Source: Phoronis australis (taxonomy: Eukaryota; Phoronida; Phoronidae). From it: 49,101 nt of DNA. The stretch's first letter is position 1; each line of letters starts with the position of its first letter. Under the pieces are notes generated by a model. The model worked only from the letters and a program-made list of their open reading frames with translations, had not been told where the DNA came from and did not search any database. Shown piece after piece: positions 30,701 to 38,270 of this stretch. The translations under genes and the position numbers were made by a program. The stretch covers positions 663,629 to 712,729 of the forward strand of contig NMRA01000170.1 in NCBI GenBank assembly GCA_002633005.1, read 5' to 3'.

Positions 30701-33700
30701 GATGTCTCCTTCCACACACCCAAGCTATTTTCAGGTATTTGCAACGCGAAGACCGAAGTGAAAACATAACGGATGGCTTACCAGAGGGGTCCCAGCATCC
30801 ACCTCATCTTCAGTCAAACTAGGGGGTTTGAAGCTACGGGTCAGATCACCACCAGGCTTGATCAACTTAGGCACTCGCGGCTAGAACAACACAAAATACC
30901 CGCAGTCATCAACGATGTTGCATCTAAGCAACAAATGACACGTGCGGGTGGTTCCCTGCCATGTACCCCTCTGTCAACATTCACCAAGATCTATGTAGTT
31001 ATTTGCTTTGTGTTGTAGCTAAATAATATTTTACTTAATATATCGCCGTGTATATACAAGCCTAGAAATAACGATTCACTTCCTAGGCTAATTCTTTGTA
31101 CCATTATTGTATTGCCTTATACTTGTGTTGCAATAAAAAAACTGTGCAGTGGTTTGACAGATAATCAGCAGACAAGCAAAACTAATACAACACGAGGAAT
31201 GGAATGATGACCGTAGGCAACAACAAAAAAAATTGTTGGCCACATAAAAATAACTGAATCAATTACTGAGCACAAAAATCAACAGGTTTTGTGATTTAGA
31301 CAAAGTATATACAGCTGCCAAGTGAAGCATGGAAGGCACAGACACTTGTGGATGGCTCACCTTCATAGCAGCAATAGCCATCTTGACCACAGATTCTTTA
31401 CGTGACACTTGTCTGGCCACTTTATGCCACTTGTTTCTGTAGTAAGTGCTGGTACTTGACCCTGGTGTCATGCCAATCATTGATGAACTGCCCATGTCTC
31501 CTCCCACATGAAGGGGGTCATACACTGACGTCTGCGAGAAAGGTCACAGAGGTCATGTCAATCAGTGATGAACTACCCATGTCTCTCCCACAACAGGGCA
31601 TGGAATGACCAATGACAAAAAAAGACGAAAATTTCCAGGTGATTTATTGTTCCACTAATAGGCTTGTGTGATAGAAATAATTTTTGTGTTGTAAAATTTA
31701 TCTAAAATAAACGTTCTTGCATGAATAAAGTCAAAATAATGATAAAAAAAGAGACGAAAGAAGACAAAATTGGAAATTAAATAAGAGGAAATCAAAACCA
31801 AAAAAGAGGAAATCCCTTAAAAGATGAAAATTCCAAGTCATACACCGGCGTCTAGAAGAAAGGTCACTGAGATCATGTCAATCACCAATGAACTGCCCAT
31901 GTGTCCTTCCACAGGAAGGAGTCATACACTGACATCTGCAAGAAAGATCACTGAGGTCATGTCGGTCACTAAAAATTTACCAACGGGAGTTACTTGTCGT
32001 TTGAGGCAAAAACTGTGCAAAGTTTTTAGATATAAAATGCTTGAACGAAGACATAAAGTAAATACATTTTACAGGATTTTTGAAACAGTGGTTTTACATA
32101 GTTGCCAACATTCCAAAATAAACAAGAGCAAGACAAGCATTACAATACATCCACAATGAATATAGATTTCATGAAATTCCATCTAGAAACTCCCAAGGGT
32201 AACGGTAACAAAATGAAAATTTGTTGTCGCGTTCATAGGAATACACTTGACAAATCTCACAAAGATCCAGCCAGAGTTTTAGCTGTGGATGCAAAAAACA
32301 CAATTGCCAGAAAGGGGTGCCACAGTAGTCAGACCTGTGCGAAAATCAGCACCAGTCATGCTGTTGTCAGTAGAAGACTGTCCGCCAAATTTCTTAATGA
32401 CCCTTTGAGAACGTTGGCAGATAGAGGGAGGCTGATGCTAAAAAACAGATTAAAAATAATTGAAAATGGCTGCTAGGCGACACAGAATATGACTAATACA
32501 TTCGAAAATAGAAAGGTGTTCTTGTCTCCTTACTAGAAACCTACTGGTCAAATTTCAAGAAATCTGTCAAAGAGTTTTCAAGAAACACGAAGAAAATGAA
32601 ATAAGAACTAGGAGGCACACCAGTGGTCAGAACTGTCTGGAAATCACCGTCACCTGTTGCCAGCATTACAGGAACACACCTGGCAAATTTCATGAAGATC
32701 CTGCAAGTGGTTAAAAGGTGCGCAAAAAGTAGGACATTTGGGGGCTGTTTTGTTAAAAAGAGTCAACTGGCTTTCAATTGGGCGTTTAGCAAAATTGAGT
32801 CTATGTTAAGATTTTTTAACATGTTTTAAGAAAATCTGTCTATAGCTCAAAGTCAAAAGGTAAAAATCTGTAGTCTCAAAAAATACAAAAAACAAAAAAT
32901 CAACTTGTGGCTATTTGCACTAGACTAAAGTCAAAAGATAACAGACAGTTTATTTGAAAAACAGGTCGCTGGGCTTTGGTCATCATGCAAAAGGAATGGT
33001 AATAGGGTCGTTTTTAGTCATGCCTGTGCTATGGAGCAGGGAAGTGGGCATATTGGTGTGAACAAGAATGACAATTTTCAAATAATATGAAAATCCGCAG
33101 CCACACAGTAAAGCAATGGTATCAATATATAAATATCGTCGCGTGCATCAAAAAGCGGGCCATTCTGATGCTGTGGTGGGACACAGGACAAAGCCTCACA
33201 AAGCTGGACGGTGCTGCCAAAAGTGGGACAGTTGGTAACTATGGACAAGCAACCGTGTAGTGGTAGTTTACCTGTCTAGAGTAGGTTCCAAGGTCAGCTG
33301 TCTTTGGTACAAACTCATCTTTGATACCACCACTAATTGCTGAGCTGGCAAGTCGCGACCTCCGCTCATGCCAGCTTGACTGATGTCCACACGGCTGATC
33401 CTGGGACAATCCAAAGAACTCCTCTGTTGCCCGTTTCACAGTCCTATAAAGAATAACTAACCAACTTAGTAACTAGGAAACAGCACTTCATATTGGCCCC
33501 AACCTAGAAATTATCTCCCTTGTAACTAGAACATGCAGCTATTCATTCTGGACCCAACCTTGGAATTATCTTCCCTGTAATTTCAAGACGTCTATATATC
33601 CCTGTCCATGCAAGAATTCTTATGTGCTGATTATTCCCCTCTCCTAGAATAGCTATCATCAAACAACAAAATACTAAAATTGGGAAATTTGAAAAATAAG

Positions 33701-35471
33701 TCTCATGGACTATTCTTGAGATTTCTTCTGCAGTTAGTTGCACCAGCACACTGCTGTTGAGTTTTCGCCTTCAAGCAACCACTGGCAAGCATAATCGCAC
33801 ATTCTATTGAGCTGCCTTGTAACACAGAATGAGAATCAACCCGCACAACATGTCACAATATGAACACAAAAAGGAAGTGTCGGTTAAAACATTGGTGTTA
33901 ATAATTCAAACATTGCTATGTGATCTCATATACTGTAAACTCGCGGGGTTAACGCCCATGCCCATGTAATCGCCCATCCCCGACTCTGGTCAATTTTCGG
34001 TTTAAGCGCCCACTGCTTGGGTAATCCCTCATTCCCTACTTTGTGCTAATTTCCACATAAGCGTCCATTTCTTGGGTAATCGCCCATCCCCAACTTACTG
34101 CTTACAGAAATTGCGCTTGAACTCGTGCTTTTGTTCACAGCTTCGGCTTGGGCTATGACTACCATGTTTGCAGAAACACGGCATGCTTACACATGAGTAC
34201 AATTGTCTCGAAAAGTAAGTTTTTCAGCTGGCGTTTGTGGAATAACTCAAGTGTTGCAACCACCTTTTTTAAACTTATCAACTGAACTTTAAATTAATAT
34301 AGTCCTACTCCGTAGATTTTTATAGAAGTGATGCTATTCAACTACGAGATTAGGCGTATGATGTCTTGGTCGTCACCGACGTAGGTTTGTCTAGTTGACA
34401 AGTTTTCGAATTACCTAGTCTAAATTTTTTCGTATCAGACGCCATTTCCAGTGCTTTTTCGAGTTCAGTAGATCAAATTTTTTGAGTGTTTGGCGAGAAC
34501 AGGTAAAACTTCGAAACATCGCCATGTATTTTCAGATGGAGAACACTTGATTTTGCTAGATTTGACCCATATTTGACTTGAGCAATTAATCTAACTTCCC
34601 TCCCGTTGTAATTGCACGCACAGACCACTTGATTTTGATAGCCTATTTTCTGGGTCAACTCAAATTTGAATTGAACAATTATTCACACTCCCCTCTCATT
34701 GTAATTGCAAACAGTTTGTGTCGATCAGGAACGAATAGTCCGTGTTTTTAATCCAGTGACAGATAAACTAAACAATGAATTGAAAGTTTATCGGGTTTAA
34801 TAAGCAGACGATATTAACAACGAGACGGGACCAGAAGGGTTCCAACAAAACACAGTCGCACTAACAACAGTTACAGTACAATGGTGATGGAAATGACATG
34901 TAGTCCCATTCACTGATGTGAAACAGTGCTTGCTGATACGGTAAGTGGACTGCCATTCGAGTTTCATAAAGCTCTGGGGTATGACATTTTGCAGCACGCT
35001 AATACTATATTTGAAAACATCAGACTTTTTAACAACGTTCTCGCGAAATCACCCTTTCAAAGTCGAAATCCTGTTTCTGTTTGAGCCCTGAGAAACTAGT
35101 GGTTGTCGAGTACCGCTGTTGGACCAAACTTATAAGTTCTGTGCTCGAATGAACAACCCGTGAGCTTGCCCAGTTCGGCTAAAACTTGGATGTAAGCGAC
35201 CACTCCTTAGGTAATCGCCCACTCCCGACTTTTGCCAATTTTTCGGTTTAAGTGCCCACTGCTTGGGTAATCGCCCACCCCCGTCTCAGGGTTTCCCAAT
35301 TAAGCGCCCAGGGCGTTAACCCGTGAGTTTACGGTAGTTCAAAGTAGAGAAAAATAGTACAGGTACACTGACCAACAAATTATAAGAGAAGTGAGGCTTC
35401 ACTCACCTTCCGAACGTCTGCAGTCTACTAGGCTGTCTGTTCAGACCACTGGGCCGGACCCCATCAGCCAT
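12351..35471 (-). CDS. RHBDF: inactive rhomboid protein (iRhom, RHBDF1/2 family), 14 coding exons, 743 residues
   Basis: The gene was rebuilt from 14 exons on the - strand. Every junction is GT-AG and the phases agree, giving 2232 nt including the stop. In animals iRhoms are polytopic ER/Golgi pseudoproteases. They bind EGFR-family ligands and ADAM17/TACE and control their trafficking and degradation. Order: cytosolic N-terminus 1-287, with [14 protein letters not shown] (24-37), KESVVKM (123-129) and [19 protein letters not shown] before the membrane; TM1 about 291-314; the Cys-rich iRhom homology domain about 326-530 with 16 Cys; then the rhomboid core from [11 protein letters not shown]. 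The GxSG site is replaced by G602-P-A604-G605, so there is no nucleophile. The partner His656 in [11 protein letters not shown] is kept. The Pro before the missing Ser is the iRhom hallmark. The protein is shorter than the human paralogues (about 830-860 aa), mainly in the cytosolic part. It ends with [16 protein letters not shown] and a short tail. I cannot tell whether it is a single pre-duplication iRhom. Confidence 0.97.
13080..14305. repeat. degenerate ACATGTC minisatellite (about 41-47 bp unit) in the last iRhom intron
   Basis: Units open with A/GCATGYC and continue with an AACAATAYAATGA-like core. They end with a GTTGTGAACATG-like link at about 13558, 13606 and 13648. They resume after the inserted MITE at about 14178, 14219 and 14262. 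Further diverged relatives lie near 13097-13140. The MITE at 13673-14147 splits the array. Confidence 0.6.
13673..14147. mobile_element. hAT-type MITE, copy 1 (475 bp), inside the last iRhom intron
   Basis: The ends are inverted: CAGGTCTTTATGCAG at the left and CTGGATAAAGGTCTG at the right. An 8-bp target duplication flanks it, CCTTTAGC at 13665-13672 and CGTTTAGC at 14148-14155, with one mismatch. Eight-bp duplications and CAGG...CCTG ends are typical of hAT elements. It carries no transposase frame, so it is non-autonomous. It is homologous over its length to 39146-39719. A GGACGCCC-rich left part and a GGGGGTGGGG block near the right end mark the family. Confidence 0.88.
15655..15992. repeat. 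39-bp minisatellite, about 8.5 copies
   Basis: The unit reads approximately CATATATCTCAGYGTTAATT followed by AAGTCTGGTGCACCCCTGT. It is 39 bp, a multiple of three, so the + strand stays open for 113 codons and spells a 13-residue [13 protein letters not shown]-like repeat. It lies in an intron of the antisense iRhom gene with no splice signals, so I call it a repeat and not a gene. Unit variants alternate between TCTGGTGC and TCTGTTGC, and between GCGTTAATT and ATGATAATT. Confidence 0.95.
17096..17163. repeat. CA run followed by GT run (hairpin-forming microsatellite)
   Basis: An ACACACAC/GCACAC run at 17096-17117 is followed, after a short spacer, by a TGTGTG/TGCG run to 17163. The two are complementary and could form a cruciform. 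It lies in the last iRhom intron. Confidence 0.85.
17760..17913 (-). CDS. RHBDF: iRhom coding exon 13 (residues 549-600, rhomboid TM2-TM3)
   Basis: Acceptor TTATTTTACAG, donor GAG|GTTAGT. It encodes [20 protein letters not shown], then [20 protein letters not shown] and [11 protein letters not shown]. The [17 protein letters not shown] and GNLxSAIFLPY blocks are nearly invariant in iRhoms. Confidence 0.97.
18088..19884. mobile_element. long-inverted-repeat element (about 1.8 kb) in iRhom intron 12, enclosing a LINE fragment
   Basis: The left arm starts GGTGTCCCAAA (about 18088). The right arm ends TTTTGGGACACC (to about 19882). They are imperfect inverted repeats of about 120-130 bp (18088-18215 against 19757-19884) sharing CCACTTTTTGACAAG and a TCATCAACAA inner segment. 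TATA-like sequence flanks both ends, so a TA or ATAT duplication is possible but not clean. No transposase was recognised. The interior is occupied by a decayed LINE RNase H segment. Confidence 0.75.
18440..19630 (+). pseudogene. decayed non-LTR retrotransposon fragment (end of RT region plus RNase H)
   Basis: Across three frames the + strand spells the linker after a reverse transcriptase, [20 protein letters not shown], typical of I/Jockey-like LINEs that carry RNase H. An RNase H domain follows: [17 protein letters not shown] (about 18912), [10 protein letters not shown] (about 19006), [13 protein letters not shown] (about 19079) and [16 protein letters not shown] (about 19180). In LLTNS the third catalytic Asp is changed to Asn. 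The stops and frame changes between these blocks show it is dead. The catalytic reverse transcriptase core, the endonuclease and any ORF1 are missing. It is antisense to iRhom. The clade cannot be fixed from this piece. Confidence 0.85.
19911..19934. repeat. CA microsatellite
   Basis: A pure CA run of about 12 dinucleotides followed by TATATG, between the transposon-like element and iRhom exon 12. Confidence 0.95.
20015..20115 (-). CDS. RHBDF: iRhom coding exon 12 (residues 516-548 and part of 549)
   Basis: Acceptor TTTTTGTAG, donor GG|GTGAGT. It encodes [20 protein letters not shown], then [14 protein letters not shown]. It closes the Cys-rich domain and starts the second membrane segment with the rhomboid YRLW...LFLHAG signature. 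Confidence 0.95.
20815..21020. repeat. GTTACCTAAG minisatellite, 20-24 bp unit
   Basis: Diverged units of the type GGTACTGTTACCTAAGTTTA recur nine or so times with 1-6 differences. It lies in iRhom intron 11. No reading frame or splice signal is associated. Confidence 0.85.
21408..21587 (-). CDS. RHBDF: iRhom coding exon 11 (residues 456-515)
   Basis: Acceptor CTTCTTCATTCAG, donor CAG|GTGAGC, phase 0 both ends (60 codons). It encodes [20 protein letters not shown], then [16 protein letters not shown] and [14 protein letters not shown]. The GRPCCIG and [12 protein letters not shown] blocks are family signatures of the luminal domain. Confidence 0.96.
22551..22614 (-). CDS. RHBDF: iRhom coding exon 10 (residues 434-455)
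   Basis: A 64-nt exon with acceptor TGCCTTGTTCCAG and donor CCG|GTACGT. It encodes [20 protein letters not shown] then P, aligned with [21 protein letters not shown] of human iRhom1. It begins after two bases of codon 434 and ends in phase 0. Confidence 0.93.
22852..22940 (-). CDS. RHBDF: iRhom coding exon 9 (residues 405-433 and part of 434)
   Basis: Acceptor ATTTGTGTAG, donor AA|GTAAGT. It encodes [13 protein letters not shown], then [16 protein letters not shown], which corresponds to the GSVCHQDP block of the family. It was too short to stand out as an open frame and was found by splice sites and homology. Confidence 0.94.
23455..23965. repeat. 26-bp minisatellite, about 19 diverged copies
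   Basis: The consensus is close to TATTGTATGATGGAGTCATT followed by ATGATA. The central copies (23515-23640) are nearly identical and the edges decay. It lies in the intron between iRhom exons 8 and 9. All three frames contain stops. Confidence 0.93.
24489..24725 (-). CDS. RHBDF: iRhom coding exon 8 (residues 326-404, start of the Cys-rich luminal domain)
   Basis: Acceptor TTGTTTTAG, donor GTAAGT, phase 0 both ends (79 codons). It contains [20 protein letters not shown], then [19 protein letters not shown] and KKKCS. These are near-identical to the [20 protein letters not shown] and CCVRNDRSGCVQ blocks of vertebrate iRhoms. Five cysteines of the luminal iRhom homology domain lie here. Confidence 0.97.
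24905..25080. repeat. about 40-46 bp minisatellite, four copies
   Basis: Units share ACCTAGGTACCTCTGGACAC followed by ACCCACTGGAGTAGAGGAAA-like sequence. Copies 1-3 are close, and the fourth, CACTGTCAGTAGGGG, is diverged. It lies in iRhom intron 7, about 200 bp upstream of exon 8 on the - strand. Confidence 0.88.
25130..26240. repeat. diffuse intronic repeat family, cluster 1
   Basis: Blocks recur at intervals of about 150-250 bp in the same order: ATGAAATTCNATTAAGGAAC, a GAAAACNNAAAA stretch, TTGCCACNAGG..GCAC, a TAGTCAGA-like box, AATCATCNNC and CCCAGTAGGAA. A related cluster lies at 32140-32740 in intron 2. I do not recognise the family. Order and spacing suggest an old tandem or dispersed non-coding repeat, not a protein fossil. 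Confidence 0.65.
26775..26940. repeat. 40-bp minisatellite overlapping the iRhom exon 7 splice donor
   Basis: There are four units, the last three exactly 40 bp each at 26821-26860, 26861-26900 and 26901-26940. Each begins CATGACTATACACACYCACC. The last unit holds the authentic donor (- strand GTAAGG at 26924-26919) and the final 16 nt of exon 7. The other units are degenerate copies of that exon-intron junction. The unit at 26861 holds a consensus donor, AAG|GTGAGT. Confidence 0.95.
26925..27036 (-). CDS. RHBDF: iRhom coding exon 7 (residues 288-325, first transmembrane segment)
   Basis: Acceptor TGTCATTTCAG, donor GAG|GTAAGG. It encodes [20 protein letters not shown] and continues [18 protein letters not shown]. 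Thus TM1 and the invariant YGIAP are present. The last 16 nt of this exon and the donor form the terminal unit of a 40-bp minisatellite. That array offers alternative donors downstream. Confidence 0.95.
27815..27925. repeat. TTGAGTTG-type low-complexity repeat
   Basis: A short patch of imperfect TTGAGTTGNA and CAGTTACAG units, in iRhom intron 6. Nothing else is visible in it. Confidence 0.6.
28775..29130. repeat. diverged 33-40 bp minisatellite
   Basis: Units of the form GAAGGCCATGGGCTTATGCA followed by TGAGTATTTGT recur about nine times with many differences. It lies in iRhom intron 6, close to exon 6. Confidence 0.8.
29333..29575 (-). CDS. RHBDF: iRhom coding exon 6 (residues 207-288, membrane-proximal basic region)
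   Basis: The acceptor GTTCTCTAG precedes 29575 and the donor AG|GTACTT is at 29333. The exon encodes an Arg-rich juxtamembrane region, including [19 protein letters not shown] and [12 protein letters not shown]. It matches the [21 protein letters not shown] region directly before TM1 of human iRhom1. An in-frame ATG at the exon start is internal: the frame is open through the upstream exons. Confidence 0.93.
30077..30189 (-). CDS. RHBDF: iRhom coding exon 5 (residues 170-206 and part of 207)
   Basis: Acceptor TTGTTTCTAG, donor GTAAGT; starts in phase 0 and ends after two bases of Pro207. It encodes a very acidic segment, [18 protein letters not shown], then [12 protein letters not shown]. 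The EVFFDIPE part is comparable to the PDEVFESP segment of vertebrate family members. Confidence 0.9.
30782..30880 (-). CDS. RHBDF: iRhom coding exon 4 (residues 137-169)
   Basis: Acceptor TTGTTCTAG, donor GTAAGC, phase 0 both ends (33 codons). It encodes [20 protein letters not shown], then [13 protein letters not shown]. The RSFKPPSL core matches the RSFTPASFLEED-type motif of vertebrate iRhoms. Confidence 0.9.
31361..31531 (-). CDS. RHBDF: iRhom coding exon 3 (residues 80-136)
   Basis: Acceptor TTTCTCGCAG, donor GTGAGC, phase 0 at both ends (57 codons). It begins [10 protein letters not shown], has a Ser/Thr-rich middle and ends with [15 protein letters not shown]. That end corresponds to the RKRESVAKM helix of vertebrate iRhoms. 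The first third of the exon and its acceptor have been copied into the upstream intron (31540-31980). Confidence 0.9.
31535..31980. repeat. degenerate copies of the iRhom exon 3 acceptor region in intron 2
   Basis: Reading the + strand, blocks ATCANTGATGAACTGCCCAT, CTYCCACA.GAAGG.GTCATAC and ACTGACRTCTGC.AGAAAG occur at 31472-31540 (the real exon end). They recur at 31559-31600, 31836-31915 and 31916-31980. The unit was about 85-88 bp. The copy at 31931-31938 keeps an AG acceptor on the - strand (TTTCTTGCAG), but its exon part is shifted by a one-base loss and soon stops. An A-rich insertion at about 31615-31830 separates the copies. Confidence 0.85.
32140..32740. repeat. diffuse intronic repeat family, cluster 2
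   Basis: It has the same box order as 25130-26240: TTTCATGAAATTCCATC, an AAACAC-type A-rich block, TTGCCAG..GGGTGCCACAGTAG then TCAGAC, AAAATCAGCACCAGTCAT and TTTCATGAAGATCCTGCAAG. Three or so units are visible. The TTTCATGAAGATC box is the best marker of the family. Confidence 0.65.
33272..33443 (-). CDS. RHBDF: iRhom coding exon 2 (residues 22-79)
   Basis: Acceptor TTCTTTATAG, donor GTAAAC. It encodes [16 protein letters not shown], matching the VRRGTVDWFGVSKD-type segment conserved near the N-terminus of RHBDF proteins. This is followed by [12 protein letters not shown], a basic-Ser segment. It ends in phase 0. Confidence 0.9.
33933..35334. mobile_element. non-autonomous DNA transposon, 1.4 kb, TA-flanked, in iRhom intron 1
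   Basis: The terminal inverted repeats are CTGTAAACTCGCGGGGTTAA at the left and TTAACCCGTGAGTTTACGG at the right. TA dinucleotides flank them at 33931-33932 and 35335-35336, consistent with a TA-targeting superfamily such as Tc1/mariner. Inside both ends there are direct subterminal repeats of the type AAGCGCCCACTGCTTGGGTA followed by ATCGCCCA (33960-34100 and 35195-35290). No transposase frame is visible, so it is a deletion derivative or a MITE-like element. The right end is only about 70 bp from iRhom exon 1. Confidence 0.85.
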
Positions 35472-35486
35472 AATGAGTTACAATAC
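35407..35486 (-). CDS. RHBDF: iRhom coding exon 1 (15 nt 5' UTR, start codon, residues 1-21 and part of 22)
   Basis: The acceptor TTATCTTGCAG precedes 35486 and the donor GTGAGT follows 35407. ATG at 35471-35469 starts [20 protein letters not shown]. The acceptor just upstream shows that at least one untranslated exon lies at higher coordinates. An in-frame TAA lies in the 15-nt leader, which supports this ATG. The exon ends in phase 2 (AG|G, Arg22). Confidence 0.88.
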
Positions 35487-37680
35487 CTGCAAGATAAGGA
35501 TAGCATTGTGATAAAGGTGACAGTTTTATGACAAACACTGATTAATCCAAAGATAAAAAAATCGAAACAAACATACAGTACATTATAAAAGAACAATTTC
35601 TCTACGATGACCACCTCCCAAAAAACACAGCAACAATCTGACAACGCTACCAACAATACAGCACATCTGCAGGGCACTTGTCAAATTTCTCTACAAAAAT
35701 AAAGATGAAGAATATTTAGCCTGTTGCTAGCATGGTTTGTATTGTGTTAATGTTATAAAACTTTTGACAAATTTTCCATTGCCTGTAGTCAAGTAATCAG
35801 CTACTAGAAATTGGAAAAATGATAAATTTGGCAAATTTTTAGTGAGAAAGAAATGGAGAATTTCTGTACATCATTACTATTCTGACAATCATCTGTAGCA
35901 TGACTTACGAAGCTAAGATATATAAGGTATATAAAGAATTCTTCCTTCCCAAGGCACGGTGTATTCTTCTCTTCTTGGTCGACTCAGGCAAGAAGTGTGT
36001 TAGCGACTAAACCTGCATATCGCCTCGTTTAGCTGGCTAAAAAACAAAAATTGAATTATGTACTAGTATTAATGTTTCTTGCTAAGATTCTATTTCTGTT
36101 GCGTAAAAGAACATGGAAACCACTTTAAAGTTTATTGGGGTTTCCCAACCCTAAAACTGCAAATTGAACAATTACGGCAAATGAACAGTATTACCTGTGA
36201 CTTCAGTAGGTAACAAATAGAATCCTAACATGGTAAAGAATGTCCTGTGAGAGGCCTAATACGATTTTCGGGACATGGCCAATGCACTTCAATATACTAG
36301 CCGTAAGCCAAAGTATCAAGCACTTGCAAATCTACATCCTGAATACATTAGCCAATCGCATAAATATAAATTTGCAAGTCTGTAACCTGAAAGCATTATC
36401 CGCTCACTACTAATACCAAACAGTTGTGAATCTGAATCCTGTATATATAAGCTTCTAGCTAAAATATCATTTAGACTTTGCAAATCTGAATTCTAAATTT
36501 TCATTGTCTGGATCCATCTCAGTTCAGCATGGTTTAGTACTCGTCTGGTAACCAGCAGCCAGCGTTTGGTTAGAATGTTCCTGCCTAGTGCCGCAACAAA
36601 AAGATCGGGACAGACAACAAACCAAGACACAAATTGTTTCCAAATTTTCAATGGGACAATGCAGTTTCTTATCATGATTATCCAACAATATCATTTTTGA
36701 TCTTTACCAAAATTCAACATCAGAATCATGTTGGCCTGTCGGAAGGTTACGTAGGAAGCAAGAGAAATGTCCAAATTTGGCTAATTTCATATGTCATCTC
36801 AGAAATGGGTGACTGAATTCATATGACAGTGTGCTATGTGCACTGTTCTACAAAATGCTGATAGGAATTGTAGTTAAAATGTTCCACTTTTGCCCGGGGA
36901 CTATTGAAACTAGGGCGTTTACGACTTTCATGAAAAAAACAAAATATTTTAGAAAACTATAACAGCAAAAAATCTGATCATTTTATTGATAACATGGGTT
37001 TAATATCAATGTAAGTTTGATGCTAAATTTTAATAAAAAGATATGGCCACATGATCTAGAAAGATTGGCAAAAGATAAACATGAAATTTTCCAGTCTCTA
37101 GTTTTAGAAAATATACTACACATACTTTTACTTCAGACCTAAAATTAAGGCAAAGGCTTGCTAATCAGGTCCAACATAACCTTTACGATCTTGACAAATC
37201 ACATCAATGCTAGCAACCTTCACAGTTGTCATGAAACGTGATTTTGAAACAAAAAATCATTTGTTCTATTCCAATTTGCAATCCCAAACTAAGTCTTTTG
37301 TTAGAAACGCCAGTTTCAAACACCAAATCCACTACTGAAATCTTCTGAGAGTCATATTCCTTAATGTAAGAACCCAGCAACGACGAAAGATCATGCAAGA
37401 CTTCGCATGATATGATTAAGCCTTTAAGTGAAGCCCATGGTCACACGCCTAGTTTTATTTGAAGAATTCTTGCATCTACAGATTACAGCTCTCTTCTGAC
37501 TGGTTATAACAAGTGGGCAGACGACTGCTTTATCTAGAAAAAAGTAATAAGTAGATCATTCGGTGTATTGAAAATAAGCAAATTTGATTGGTTCACTTTC
37601 AACATCAGTTTTGAAATTTTGACATCAACTATCCAGCAGAAGCGTTTTTCGTGAAATGGCGTGAGGAGTTAGAGATTTTG
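35487..37680. other. intron upstream of iRhom exon 1, no gene recognised
   Basis: Only AT-rich sequence and short unrecognisable frames are seen. A - strand frame at 36493-36675 (60 codons) has no family resemblance. The 5' UTR exon or exons of iRhom must lie here or further right, but no exon boundary could be picked. Confidence 0.4.
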
Positions 37681-37689
37681 AAACATGTA

Positions 37690-38270
37690 GTCAGAATGAA
37701 GCTGTTGCGACCATGTAGTTGGAACTGAGCAGTAGTGACCATGTAGTAAGAATCAAGCTGTTGTGACCATGTAGTTGGAACTGAGCAGTAGTGACCATGT
37801 AGCAAGAATCAAGCCGTTGGGACCATGTAGTTGGAACTGAGCAGTAATGACCATGTAGTCAGAATCAAGCTGTTGTGACCATGTAGTTGGAACTGAGCAG
37901 TAATGACCATGTAGTCAGAATCAAGCTGTTGTGACCATGTAGTTGGAACTGAGCAGTAGTAGTCAGAATCAAGCTGTTGTGACCATGTAGTTGGAACTGA
38001 GCAGTCATGACCATGTAGTCAGAATCAAGCTGTTGGGACCATGTAGTTGGAACTGAGCAGTAGTGGCCATGTAGTCAGAATCAAGCTGTTTGGACCATGT
38101 AGTTGGAACTGAGCAATAGTGAGCATGTAGTTAGGATCGAGCATTTATGACCATAATTTCAGAATCAAACAGTTGTGACCATGAGGTCAGAATCCCGCAG
38201 TAGTGACCATGTTGCCAGAATCAACCAGAAGTGATCACGTAGTGAATATCAAGCAGTTGTGACCATTTAG
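37690..38270. repeat. 56-bp minisatellite, about 9-10 copies
   Basis: The unit alternates two half-units: GACCATGTAGTTGGAACTGA then GCAGTAGT, and GACCATGTAGTCAGAATCAA then GCTGTTGT. It therefore looks like a 28-bp ancestor duplicated to a 56-bp higher-order unit. Copies decay toward 38270. It lies upstream of the iRhom start codon, probably in the first intron. Confidence 0.93.
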
